Assembly (NCBI RefSeq): GCF_018873765.1
Contig: NC_057916.1
Span: 28,123,501-28,187,500, forward strand
Direction of reading: 5' to 3'
From: Telopea speciosissima
Lineage: Eukaryota > Streptophyta > Magnoliopsida > Proteales > Proteaceae
DNA: 64,000 nucleotides
Under the pieces are notes generated by a model, which worked only from the letters and a program-made list of their open reading frames with translations, had not been told where the DNA came from and made no database searches. The stretch's first letter is position 1, and every line of letters begins with the position of its first letter. Below are positions 1 to 10,712 of this stretch, piece by piece. The position numbers were made by a program, and so were the translations under genes.

Positions 1-480
1 ATATATGGGAAGGTCTCAATCGGCTTGGTTCTGATTTTTTTGTTTGATTTGTACAATTCGAAATGGAAACCAAGTAATTTTTATTCCCTCAATAACAGAA
101 TCGTTTTTGGTTGGATTCGGAATGAATCCTTTTCTAGTTACAGTAGAAAGATTTATTTATAATCAATTTCTACTTTTTGAATATAATTTTTGCCACAAGG
201 CATGCCTTGTATATCTTTTGATATTGTCATTTGGTTCTCTTTTAATTTTATAGACTCATTAACAACCCGAATTAAGTAGAGGTTCCTTAATTAGGCAATT
301 CTACAAGATTTCATATTTTATTCTTTCGCATGGACTCCATTTCATCTATCATGACGTTATGCCGTAAATGAAGTTTGGACTATTCATTACTTATAAGATT
401 GATGTCAAATCATCTTTCACTTCCAATATCAATCTCACAATCTCGAAGATATATATATTAAATAATCTGAAGGATTGCCA
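1..480. other. AT-rich intergenic DNA
   Basis: AT-rich sequence with only short open frames. The 69-codon frame at 44-253 has no recognisable domain. It may be the far end of the decayed Copia element that follows, but I see no LTR boundary. Confidence 0.4.
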
Positions 481-489
481 ATTTTCTAA

Positions 490-1790
490 TTCTTGATGAT
501 CTCCTTAAATCCATTTGTTTGTTTGAGTTTCCTCATTATAAGCAGCAATGGGTTCACAACAACATTATCTTGATGTGGCAATTCTTCACGAGTTGTATCC
601 TCAATCTTCATGACCCATTGGTAAGGGGATTGACCCTTCACCACAGTGTATGGGAGTAATTATTGATACAGTTGCTTCATTAAATTCTATGTATTGTGGC
701 TCTATAGTCCTATTATTGTCATCCTCCAGAAATATGATATTCTTTGATTCTATAATGATAGATGAGTGAGAGGGACCATAACACTTATAACCCTTAGATC
801 CTTTGGATACCTAGCAAATGAAAAACCTACTATCTGTTCTAGGGTTTAATTTACTTTCTTGTGGTTTGTATATCCTTACTTCGGTTGGACATCCTCATAC
901 GTTTGTATGTCTTAAACCGGGTTGTTATCCTTTCCATTACTTAATTATCCTTTCCATTACTTAATAGGAGTTTTAAGAATGGCTTTAGATGGAACCCTTT
1001 TCAAGATATACTGTTGCTTTTATTGCCACACTCAACAAGGACAAAGGAAGTTTTGAATTGCTAATCATACTTCTGACCATGTCCACAAGTGTCTGAGTCC
1101 TCCTTTCAACAACGCCATTTTGATTGAGTGATCCAACTATAGTATATTACACTATAATACGTTGTGCTTGGAGGAAACATGCAAATACTCCTAGCCTCTA
1201 GCCAGATTTTATGTCCCTTCCATTTAACCATCTCAATCCAATCTAATGGTTTCAATTTTTTTCCCAATATATTTCTCTACCTCTACTTTATATCTCTTAA
1301 AGGCATCTAATTAATGCCTCATTTTTATAAAATAGTAGAGATACATATCTAGTATAGTGATTAACAAATGAAATGAAGTATCTCTAACTATTCAGTCAAG
1401 ATGTAGTGAAAGATCCACATATATCTTTGTGTATGATATCTAACGTATGTCTCATTTGATCTTCGGGCACTCTTTTTGGTCTTGTTGGTTTGCAGATCAA
1501 TGAAATTGATAGTGTCGATGAATCCTTCGTTCATCAACCTTTTGATTCTATGAAGTGAAAAATGACCTAAACTTTGGTGCCACAACTTAGAAGATCTCTC
1601 ATTTGTAATTGTTCTTATGCCCATCCTATCAGAAGAAAAACACAAATTACTTTGAAAAGTTGAATTTATATTTAAAAGATAGAAACCATTAATCAAATAA
1701 TCATCATGGATTAAAATATTGTTCTTAAACAACTTAAAATCTGTTCCATGGGTTTTTAGACCTTATAGATCATGCAAAAAAAATTAGGAT
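490..1790 (-). mobile_element. Decayed Ty1/Copia pol fragment (GAG-pre-integrase, integrase, start of RT linker)
   Basis: Read on the minus strand, 1732-1388 encodes a GAG-pre-integrase domain with the hallmark KLWHQSLGH followed by RIKRLMNEGFI. Going leftward, interrupted frames give integrase pieces: LDAF..YKVEVEKYIGKKI near 1310-1250, then QNGVVERRTQTLVDMVRS near 1130-1070. Around 900 comes the HTNVWGCPTEVRIYKP-like segment typical of the stretch between integrase and reverse transcriptase. Stops and frame changes are frequent, so this is a pseudogene. No LTRs, primer site or catalytic RT motif were seen. Confidence 0.8.
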
Positions 1791-2217
1791 GCAGATTTCC
1801 AAGGTTAAGGACGAAAAGGAAGAAAATGAGTAGTGTATTCTTTCCCCTTATCTTTTTGAGGGACATTTAAACGTCCATTTTCAAAAGTACAATGCCAAAA
1901 AATAAAAAAAATAGTTCTAGGATCTTTATTCTCTCAAGTGTGGAGCACAACCCAAGGCAATCCTTTAAAGTTCATCCTATCAATCTCATGGCATTCATCA
2001 TATTCTCAAGTGAGTGCACTGGGCCGAAGTTGAGAAGATAAAAATTCTGTCTCTTCTATTAATGGATCTTTATTTCTTTCAGTCCCCTACCCAGCCCAGT
2101 TCCCCAATCCCCTTAAAAGGGGGTGCAATGACCACCCTACCCCTGCCTGGGTGGGATTCAAACTCCCCCCTTAGAGGAACTTGGAATTGGAGGAGGTAAT
2201 TTTTCAAACTCGACTCT
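1791..2217. other. Intergenic, no gene seen
   Basis: Holds no gene I can support. 2080-2180 is rich in C and G runs and has a repeat-like look. The 61-codon frame at 2014-2199 carries no recognisable domain. Confidence 0.3.
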
Positions 2218-2391
2218 TGTCAATTCGGGCAGCTGGGCTGCATGTGCAGCGCCAGAGGTGAGGCGGTGGGCATTTACCGCCTTACCCCTGCTCGGGCAAG
2301 TCCTTACCCCTGCCCGAGCAGGGGTGAGGTAGTCAATGCGCACCACCTCACCTCTGGCGCTGCACATGCAGCCCAGCTGCGGGAATTGACA
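2218..2391. repeat. 174-bp foldback (MITE-like) element
   Basis: Arms at about 2218-2263 and 2346-2391 are reverse complements over about 46 bp with two mismatches. The inner 34 bp (2230-2263 against 2346-2379, core GCTGCATGTGCAGCGCCAGA) match exactly. A second, smaller inverted repeat (ACCCCTGCTCGGGCA and its complement) lies between the arms near 2284-2325. No convincing target duplication was found. The open frames crossing it on both strands are by-products of the palindrome. Confidence 0.75.
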
Positions 2392-2794
2392 GGATCTTTT
2401 TGGATAACTTTCCTCCATAAACTGTCAATTTAAATGGAAAAAACCTCAATAGACGTCATGGGGATTGTGTCTAATATATATTTTACAGATTTGTCACGTT
2501 TTGCCATCGACATAAACAATTTTGCCCAAAAATATTTATTAAGTACAATACAAGCTTTCATCGAGATATCAAATCAGATCGGATCATAAACAGAAAGTTA
2601 TTATTAACCGATCCTGATCAATCATGAACAGGAAGAAACAAAGAAAATTTTGAAAAAAAACAACAAATCGAAAGCCCGACGAGCAACAACACAAACCATG
2701 TTTATCTACAGAACATTGGACGCTTACTTATAAGAATAAAAAACAAATTAAAGAAAGTCCGCCATGAGATGAGAGCAACAATTTTAGCTTTGCT

Positions 2795-4374
2795 TCAATG
2801 GAGTTTATAAGTAAAGGGCTTAAAAGTCCCAAGCACCTTCTTTATACGACGATTTGCCGAAGGTGTAAAAGATACAATACCATCGTTACCGGCCAGCATT
2901 CGATACTTGTCCTTCCTAGTGAAGTTAGTGCACTCAAACCCTAGCGTCGCTGCTAAGATCCTCTGCACGTAATTTGCTACATCATGGGAGCTCTTTCCCG
3001 CTGAGCAGGTAGCCTCGACCGGTAACTGGTTCAAGAATGTCACCTCATAAACTGGACGAGGGTTCATGAAGTAGAAAATAGGGTCCAAAGCTTTCCAACC
3101 CCTTGCAGTGGTAGCATGGAAAAACCCAACCCTGTAATTCATGGCGACCGGCACGATCTGATCCGTTAATTCTGCAAACAGTGCACTAAACCTCAAGAGA
3201 AATGGCTCCCGACATGTGGTACCCTCAGGGCAGACCACTAGGTCACCTTTTGTTAATTCTCTTTTTATATTCTCCGCGTCCACTTCCCTGATCCTCGTCA
3301 ACCGGACGGTGGGTATCGGCGATAGGATCTCTGAAAATCGTGAAATGGAGTAGGTGACAGCCGGGATCTTACGGCCGAGTACAATGGATAGGACCACGGG
3401 GTCCATTAGGGTGCGATGTGTGCACACGAAGAGAACGCCGCCGCCGGTGTTCGTACCGGACTCCGGTGATGACGGTGATAGTGGTGGCTTGCCTTTGACG
3501 ATGATCTTGCCACCAAATAATGGAGTGATGTAATGGGTGATGGACATTGGTAGCATCAGGCCCACCATAATGCGTATCGTCGCTAGTAGGATTCCCATTG
3601 GGAACCATAGGAGGATGAGGAGTGCAGTAGACGGCGTTGGACGCTTCACTAGTCGACCATCGTGAAAGATGACCGGCTCCGGCCGAACCAGTTGTTGGAG
3701 TTGCTCCTGAAGACAGAATTAAGATCCAAGACTTTTTTATTTAAGTTAAAATTAATTAATGAGTGATTTAATTGTAATTGTAGCGGTTAACGTACTCGGT
3801 CGCTCACCTTACGCAGAGAGAGGAAAGATGGAGGAGGAGAAGTTGTTGTGGCGACGGAAAGTTGTTCGACGGCGCTGACAAAACCCGTAGCGAACCCAAA
3901 ACGATTCACCACAAGCTCGGTTCCAATAACTTCATCGGCACGTAGATGCTCTTTCAGGAATCTCTCCACCATCAGTCTAGGGGTTTTAGTAACCACTACC
4001 CTCTTCTTCTGGTAAGAGCTAAACACCCTCCAAGCATCCATATCTAAGTCATCCATGTAGAACTTGGGCAACACTGCTCGTGCCACTGATTCAATCTCTG
4101 ATTCACGAATTCCGGCGACGGCGACAAAGATGGTTAGTTTGAGAGCAGCATCACCCATACCCAGCATATCTAGTAGGAAGATGAGCGGCCAGACCAATAG
4201 TAATAAGGCGAAACGAATCAAGCCTGAGGCCTCAAACGCAACGAGCATGAAGTAAGAGAAAGGGTTAGGGTCCTTCAGGAGATTGCCTTCAAGTTCTGAT
4301 ACAGCAATTGACTCCAATATTTGTGCTTCTTCTTTAGTGTCTCCAGTAGTAGTACTATCCTTGCTGCATTCCAT
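2795..4374 (-). CDS. GPAT5: Glycerol-3-phosphate sn-2-acyltransferase, GPAT5/GPAT7 type
   Basis: Two exons: 4374-3808 (189 codons) and 3706-2795 (303 codons plus stop). The 101-bp intron has a GTGAGC donor, a TTCAG acceptor and phase 0, giving 492 aa. Residues 24-165 are the HAD-like N-terminal domain. Membrane segments are likely near 48-70 and 214-245. The acyltransferase block has the HX4D motif CTHRTLMDP (H286, D291) and the glycerol-3-phosphate motif [10 protein letters not shown] (348-357). By family knowledge, land-plant GPAT5/7 enzymes acylate glycerol-3-phosphate at sn-2 with fatty acyl-CoAs at the ER to supply suberin. The HAD motif I region reads SELEGNLL, without the aspartates of active phosphatases, which fits GPAT5/7 (phosphatase-dead) and not GPAT4/6/8. 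The linker between the HAD domain and the [15 protein letters not shown] block is short. GPAT5 versus GPAT7 cannot be settled here. Confidence 0.93.
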
Positions 4375-6335
4375 GCTTAATTTTGGGTGTTTCTAATTCT
4401 TTTGTGTCTCCAGTACTCTCCACGCACTACCCTTGGAATGATTGACTAGTTTATCAGTTTATAGCGTAATTAATTTATGATTTATGTAATGGAGACCCAA
4501 CTCCCAAGTGATCGAAATCAGTGATATGTATGGTAAGACTATACGCCACGCAAGTTCCAAGATTGATAGCCTAACTTCAACAACTTCATCTACTGGCTCA
4601 TATACACACTCCAGGTGTCGTTCTACGTAAGTAGTAGATGAAACCAACTAGGGAAGTGGTCGTAGAGAAGATGTAGAGTACTGGACTGGATAGAGAGATA
4701 AGCTGTTTCGTGGATCGTTCTGTTCGTTGTACCTATATATATATATATATATATATATTATTATTGTATTTACTAGTTAGCTGTCGCTAGTTCATGTTGT
4801 TATCTTCCAACTTACAATTAAAACTTTTTGGTATACTTCTACCTTTCTCATCCTATTTCTTCTTTTTCATACTTCTACCTACATTTGAAATCCGAGCATA
4901 GCCTTATTGTTCTCTCATTTGGGAATCTCTCTCTCACTCTATCTCTCCCCACTAAAAGATCATTTGTATTTAAAAAAAAAAAAATTTTTAAAAATAGAAA
5001 ATATTACAAAAACAAGATGACCGGAAAAATTCAGGCAAACAGAAACACTAATCGGAAAGGTCCTCTCCACCTTCAGCATTGCCATCAACAAGGAAAAACT
5101 TAACCAAAAAAAATAAAAGATGTCACCCAAAAATATCAATATCTTGGTTTGCTTTGAGCATTCATATTACATCGTCATTCACATGCACCGGAAAATCACC
5201 ATGGAGGAGGGGGGGGACCTAGTTTTCCTCCGGCCATAGGGAGTTGGAGGATCCAGCCCAGCCAAAATGAGGTGGGGGGGGGGTTGGTCATTTCATTGGG
5301 TGAGGCCCGCCTGTGAAATGACAAGAAAATCTACTACAAAATTTGCTTTCCTGAAATAGTGGGAGATTTTCCGTTCAATATATAGATGACAATTATGAGA
5401 GGAAACTCCATTGTTGCTTCACAAACCAAGGAATCCTTTTCACGTAAACTGAAATCATCACTACCATAGAGTAGTTCGTATTCGCTTGGGCATAGCTTAG
5501 ACAAAAAGGTACCTCAAAGTCATAGAGGGACGGCAGTGCACAATTCCTAAAGTTCTAAAACTGTGTTTTTTTTTTGCTGTTGCTGCTTGGGCTTTACTCA
5601 TTTTTTTCTTATTCTAATCCTCTCGATAAATATATTTCTATTTAAAAAAAAAAAAAAAAAAAACTTAAAAGTCAGTATATCGCGAAGAACATGGTCAAGC
5701 TGAAAGAAAAATCAGAAGAAGAATCAAAAAGCAAAATAGTACGTAAAGAATTGGGGGGGGGGGGGCGCAAAAGGTCCCCACTCGGTAAATCTTCCTCCAA
5801 ATGCTTTTTTTCGATGTTTGAGGCGTATCAATGTCCTTTAGTTTAGGATTTCAATTTCGATTGACTTAGTAGACGACTCTCTGATAATCAATAGGCGAGG
5901 GGTAGTTGACTCAGAGAAGGTTGGAACTAGGAAGGAATTCTTAAAACCAGTAGCTTAAGGAGGCAGGTCTAGCGATCTCTCGGAGTCATGTTCATGAAAT
6001 TGCAAGAACCATAGCATCAAAGCAACTGAAAATAATCTCAGTCAATGATTAAAAACTCGGAATTGGGATCTGGATCAATCCAGATCGAATCAAAATCAGT
6101 CATGATCGATGAAGAATCAGTCAGAACTCTAACCCTTGTTTATGTACAAGGATTCACCAACTTGGATTGGTCAAAATCGGTAACCGCCAAATCGATTTTT
6201 ACAAGAGTGTTCCCAATACAATCAAGTCTTTTTTTTGGTAAACCCAATACAATTAAGTCATCCAGTATCTTTTGGCATCAAGAGCCCTGTAAAATGGAAA
6301 AATGGGGAAATAAAATAATTTTCCCCAGAGCTGAT
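4375..6335. other. Upstream region of GPAT and repeat-poor intergenic DNA
   Basis: Presumed GPAT promoter (divergent side) plus intergenic DNA. It contains a (TA)n microsatellite at about 4734-4758, poly-A runs near 4970-4990 and 5642-5664, and G homopolymers near 5209, 5274 and 5753. The short frames at 4459-4647 (minus) and 6045-6359 (plus) have no family signature and are not called as genes. Confidence 0.4.
4734..4758. repeat. (TA)n microsatellite
   Basis: About 12 uninterrupted TA units, roughly 360 bp upstream of the GPAT start codon. Confidence 0.9.
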
Positions 6336-6864
6336 CATAGTTGGAAAATCGGGTTTTGACTGGGGTGAGTCACTCGAGTCGAGTCTAAATTTTGAAAAAC
6401 CTGGTCAAGAGTCGTGTAAACTAAGCCAGGGTAAAAAATGACAAGACTAAGTCATAAACGGTCTGAGTCAAATAAGACTCAGTATTTATACCCTGAGTCA
6501 TGACAAAATCGGCAAGTTTAGTCATTTTTAAAAAAAATCATAAAACCAGCTCACTTAGAAACGGAGTTAACTAAATAGTAAATCCATAATCTAAAACAAT
6601 AAGAAAGCCTCACCTCCTCGACTCCCTTCTCTTATTCATTGGTATAAACTCAAAATGCATTGATATGTGATTACCTGATTTTTTTTTTCTCCATTTTTTT
6701 TTTGGTTTTTTTTTTTTTTTATGTTTTTTTTTTACTAATTTATACATATTTATTGCATTATAAAATTAAAAAACATGACTCGTCTTGATCGAGTTTGATA
6801 AGACCAAGTCACCAGATTTTTCTAGAAAACGAGTTGAGTTAAAAAACCTGATTTTCCAACAATG
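6336..6864. mobile_element. Putative non-autonomous TIR (hAT-like) element
   Basis: The ends are inverted: CATAGTTGGAAAATCGGG at 6336 and, read as complement, CATTGTTGGAAAATCAGG ending at 6864. The interior has many GAGTC/GACTC motifs on both arms, as in foldback elements. Flanking octamers (gagctgat and gagatcat) match at six of eight positions, which may be a decayed 8-bp hAT target duplication. No coding capacity. Confidence 0.55.
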
Positions 6865-7472
6865 GAGATCATTGTCGTGTGATTAATATTTTTGTGAGGT
6901 TGGCATTTTCGTTCTCAATTCGATCTACAAACCCATCAGAACCCTCCCCACTCTCTTGAATTTGGGTCTGGGTTTGAATTTTCTGAACATTCACGAGCAG
7001 AATAGGAAGAAGGATTTCACCAAAACCAAAAAGGGGGGGAGAGGGTAGGTAAGAAATACTTGAGATAGTAGGTGTAGTAGCTCTTTATAAATTTTGGCTC
7101 CACTTAATGCATGGATGCTTTTGTTTGATCTGTTAAAGTAACTTTGAATACACGGCTCTGCTTCTAATTTTGTAATCCTTAATATAAGCCCGTGAATTGG
7201 TTGTCTGAGAAGCTCGCATGGAGAATTCAATCTTTATCAGGAATTAGTTTCCCTCTCAAAAGTTATTATTTGGTCATGGTTGCTCAACTTCTTTGGTTAA
7301 CCTATTTTGTGCCACAAGGTGGTCTCACTAAATTCATCTACAATTTTTCTTGTCCTATCTTTGGGTAGGCAAAGTTAGCTCCTAGCTATCACCAAAAAAA
7401 ACAAAAGGAGAAGTGTTGGAAAGTACAAGATCCTAGCTTGAGTCCTCCACAGTTGATCTGCTGCACCCTTAA

Positions 7473-8095
7473 GGATCTGAAACTCACAAGACTATTCTCA
7501 AAAAGGCACTCTCAAAGAGCTAGTAAATTTACTCTATTAGTTTTTATTTTTTATTTTTTATTTTTTATTTTTGGGGGGGTTAGGACCCCACATCGGTGTC
7601 TAGCAGAGATCCACAAGGGGTCATCAAGGGGGCCATTTGGGCCACACTTATTACTATACACTATTATACTTCTACGGCTATTTCAAGAAAAGTAGGAGGG
7701 TCGAACTCTCAATCTTTCTTGGACTTACGCTAGATCCAACTGTCTAGCCTCCAACCATTTAGAGATCTACAACTCACAAGATCATTCTCAAAAAGCACTC
7801 TCAAACAGCTAATAATTTACTCAGCTCTATTACTATTCACCCAAAAAAATTTTACTCTATTACTCCTTTTTTTTGTTTTGTGCTAAGCCCCACAACGGAG
7901 TTAGACAGAGATCCACAAGGGGCCAGATAAGGACCCACAAGGGGTCATCAAGGGTGGCCAGTGGACCACACTTATTACTACATAATTATACTTCTACGAC
8001 TATTTGAAGAAGGGTGGAGGTAGGAGGGTCGAACTCTCGATCTTCCCTGGACTTACATTAGATCCAACATTCTAACCTCCTAATACTTAGCTAGA
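7473..8095 (+). repeat. Two-copy direct tandem repeat, about 290-320 bp unit
   Basis: The block from 7473 (AACTCACAAG at 7481) recurs from about 7761 (AACTCACAAG at 7771). Both copies carry the same landmarks in order: AGATCCACAAGGGG, CACACTTATTACTA, AGGAGGGTCGAACTCTC and GACTTACATTAGATCCAAC-like. The second copy has small insertions, including an extra GGACCCACAAGGGG. No coding potential. The unit may be a local duplication of a transposon fragment. Confidence 0.75.
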
Positions 8096-8718
8096 AGCTC
8101 ATCCCAACTTACTCTATTAATCTGACTTGACTAAGTTTACTCCACTCAAATAGATTCTTAATTTTGTGCCATGCAATTACTGAATCACACAATTGCCGAA
8201 CCAAAAATAGGGGGAAAAAAGAGAGACGAATGAAGAAAACCAAATAAGAAAAAGAGAAAATAAATTATTAGTTTTTTCGTAGAACTCAAGTATATTACCG
8301 CATCAACGGTTAAGGACTTGAACGATGATCCTACAATTTTAGCTTGAGCTCTATCCAACAATTCTTTAAAAAAAAATTTAATAAAAAATAAAAGCGCACA
8401 ACCCTGACCTGGCGAGTAAGATTAGTATGCCAAAAAACTTCTAAATAAGGGCCATGGGCTCATAAAACTTTCCTATTGAGGCCGGTACTATATAGGGCAA
8501 AGAGGATCCAGCCCATTATCTTTTAATTCTGTACTCTTGGGTGGGCCTAGATAAACCAAGCGTTCCAATTGTTCCAGACACTAGACAAAGTCACACATAG
8601 ACCAACAAAATCATGGATAAAAAGGCCTTGGCCGGGCTAAGTTGGGTTCAGCCCAAAAAAAAGACGGAATGTTTTATACAGTCTAGAACTATCTTTTGAA
8701 CACTTGCACTCTTTCAAT

Positions 8719-8994
8719 TAGGGCTGTAAACGGATCAGATTCGGCTCGGATAGTGCTATATCCTCATCCGCATCCGATTAGCTATCAGACAGATTCGGAT
8801 AGTGCTAAACGGATACGGACAAAGATACGGATCAGGTATTTTATCCATTTACATGTAAATATAGCTTTTCGGATAGCTATAGCCTATCCGAATCCGTATC
8901 AGTATCCGTTTAGCTTTCGGACGGATTCGGATAGTGCTAAACGGATATGGACACGGATACGGAAACGGATTTCGGCTATTCATTTACACCCCTA
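8719..8994. mobile_element. 276-bp hAT MITE with exact 8-bp target duplication
   Basis: Starts TAGGGCTGTAAA and ends TTTACACCCCTA (inverted, one mismatch). It is flanked by perfect CTTTCAAT duplications at 8711-8718 and 8995-9002. The interior is an array of GGATACGGATA / TATCCGTATCC motifs that can fold back on itself. The 8-bp duplication and the TAGGG terminus fit the hAT superfamily. The open frame running through it (8696-9031) is a by-product of the repeat. Confidence 0.9.
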
Positions 8995-9084
8995 CTTTCA
9001 ATGTGAAATTAAAATGAAAACAAAAAAATGATTCCTAGATGCCCATGGTAGGAACCCATTTGCACTTGCCATTAATCTTTTTGC

Positions 9085-9265
9085 ACGTGAACAACTAATG
9101 TAGCTATTCCAATTGTTCGATAGAGAAGTCATGATTCGGATTAGCCACTTGTCAAATTTCAAACTCAAATTCAATCAAATCTCCTCTATGTATGTCCATG
9201 CATGTGTTCGGTATTCTGGTCACTATTGTGCACTCTCCAATAGCCCTGAAATTTTAGAGTTGTGT
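9085..9265 (+). repeat. Dispersed repeat, copy 1
   Basis: About 180 bp that aligns, with divergence, to 11728-11910 in the same orientation. Shared landmarks are CTATTCCAA.T.TT.GATAG, TGTCAAATTTCAAA, TTCAATCAAAT, CATGCATGTGT and GCACTCTCC. Nothing coding. Confidence 0.6.
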
Positions 9266-10540
9266 TTTGCCAAGTTACAACAAACTCTGAAGAAGTTGAA
9301 AGCCTGAAACTTAATGTGTGAATAGGGACTGAGGGGTCTGCTTGTCCACAAAATTTGGGTCTCATCTCTCATAATGATATCTATCCCACCTCTATAATGA
9401 CTCACGGTCAGGGGACTCCATCACCGTGGATAAAGAGAAACTGAGTCCTTCTTTTATTGTCTCTTCCTTTGTTTTAATTGCAACTATAGGGATTTATAAT
9501 GACATGCCCATTGCAAGTTCCATCTAAGACATTGCTTAGTTTATTGTTTTTTTTTATGAAAGCTTGTTACTTCACTTTAGTTGCAACAAAAGATCAGTCC
9601 ATAAACTACTTATTTTGATGTGATTATTTCTTCATTTTAGTCATATTTGGGGCATACTGTTTATGGGGCGGAGATGGTAGAGAATGTGGGCTAGGGGTGC
9701 AAACTGGGCTGAAGCTTAAGAACGATGGATCTATCTGAATTATGAATCCGTTGATTGAGCTTTTATTTTTACTCCCCTCAAAATTCTTCAATTGCTTGAC
9801 CCAACCCAGCCCAGCCCATTCGAACCCAGTCAGAGTTGCACCACTATTCTAGGGCCTACCATCCGATCGCTTCCATATTCTAATTCAAATTATTATTATT
9901 ATTTTTTGGTAAGATTCATTCAAATAATAAATTACAAACCATGATTTGGCAAAAAGAAAACTGATGGTTCCTATAAGGGAAAAAAAGACTCTCTTTTCTT
10001 AGGTTTAATTAGGGTTTCAATTGGGTCCGGCCTTTTACAACCCCAGCCCAACCTGCGTCCCCTTAGCTGGGCCCAGCCCTGATTCAGGGCCAGAAAAATC
10101 CAACCCTAATCCACCCTTAGGGCTGGGTCGGGCTAATCCTAATTGGCCCTGAGTCCCTAACCATAAGGGGGGGAAAGGGAGATGCATGGGCTGGCCAAGC
10201 TGGGAAAGGGAGACGCATGGCTGGCCAGGCTCGGAAAAGATGAAGAAGAACAAGGGGAAAAAAAAAAAGAAGAAAGAACAGGAAGAAAAAGAAATGGTCG
10301 GGTTGGGCTGGGCCAGACTTAGTCCGAGGCCTCAACCTGGACCCGGACTAGGTCCGACCCTGACTTAGGACCGAAAATTCTCAACCCCGACCTACCCTCA
10401 AAGCCAAGAAGGTATCTTGACCCAAGCCTTGTTCGGGCTTAGGGCCGTCAGGGCCAAACTTACACCTCTAGGTTTATTTATGACTCATTGAGTCATGAGT
10501 GAAACTTGATGCCAACCCTCGACGGCATTACAGTCAGACG
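9266..10540. other. Intergenic, GGGCTGGGCC-rich repeat debris
   Basis: No gene. 10021-10470 is dense in GGGCTGGGC / GCCCAGCCC motifs on both strands. The segment 9692-10470 has loosely inverted ends (TAGGGGTGCAAACTGGGC and, as complement, TAGAGGTGTAAGTTTGGC), so it may be a decayed hAT-type element. I found no target duplication. The overlapping glycine/proline-rich frames at 10035-10368 are shadows of this composition. Confidence 0.4.
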
Positions 10541-10712
10541 GATTGGGCTCTTCTCCGTTGAGTGGAGAGTCCAATGAGGTATCTGACGACTGGGCTGTAC
10601 TGCACACATCTCAACGTGCACCCAATCAGCCGATGGAATATGTACGACACAGCCCAGCCGTCAAATGCCTCATTGGGTACTCCACTCAGTGGAGAGGAAC
10701 CGGATCCCAATC
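10541..10712. mobile_element. Foldback MITE, about 172 bp
   Basis: The left arm from GATTGGGCTC (10541) and the right arm ending at 10712 are inverted copies of about 70 bp with several mismatches. Shared landmarks are GAGTGGAG, CCAATGAGG and GACGGCTGGGCTGT-like. The outer sequence CGGATC..GGTTCCTCTCC resembles the MITE at 60591-60726, so the two may be one family. Target duplication not resolved. Confidence 0.65.

Noticed and set aside
1-260. Possible plastid DNA insertion
   Set aside because: AT-rich and weakly protein-like, but no plastid gene order or RNA could be recognised.
2158-2433. Overlapping 63- and 86-codon frames on both strands
   Set aside because: Both arise from the perfect palindrome of the foldback element.
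4459-4647. 62-codon minus-strand frame upstream of GPAT
   Set aside because: No family signature and no splice context; the neighbouring region is promoter-like.
8696-9031. 111-codon open frame
   Set aside because: It lies over a hAT MITE and its residues mirror the GGATACGGATA repeat; not a gene.
10035-10368. Glycine/proline/serine-rich frames on both strands
   Set aside because: Composition effect of GGGCTGGGCC repeats; no domain and three overlapping frames.
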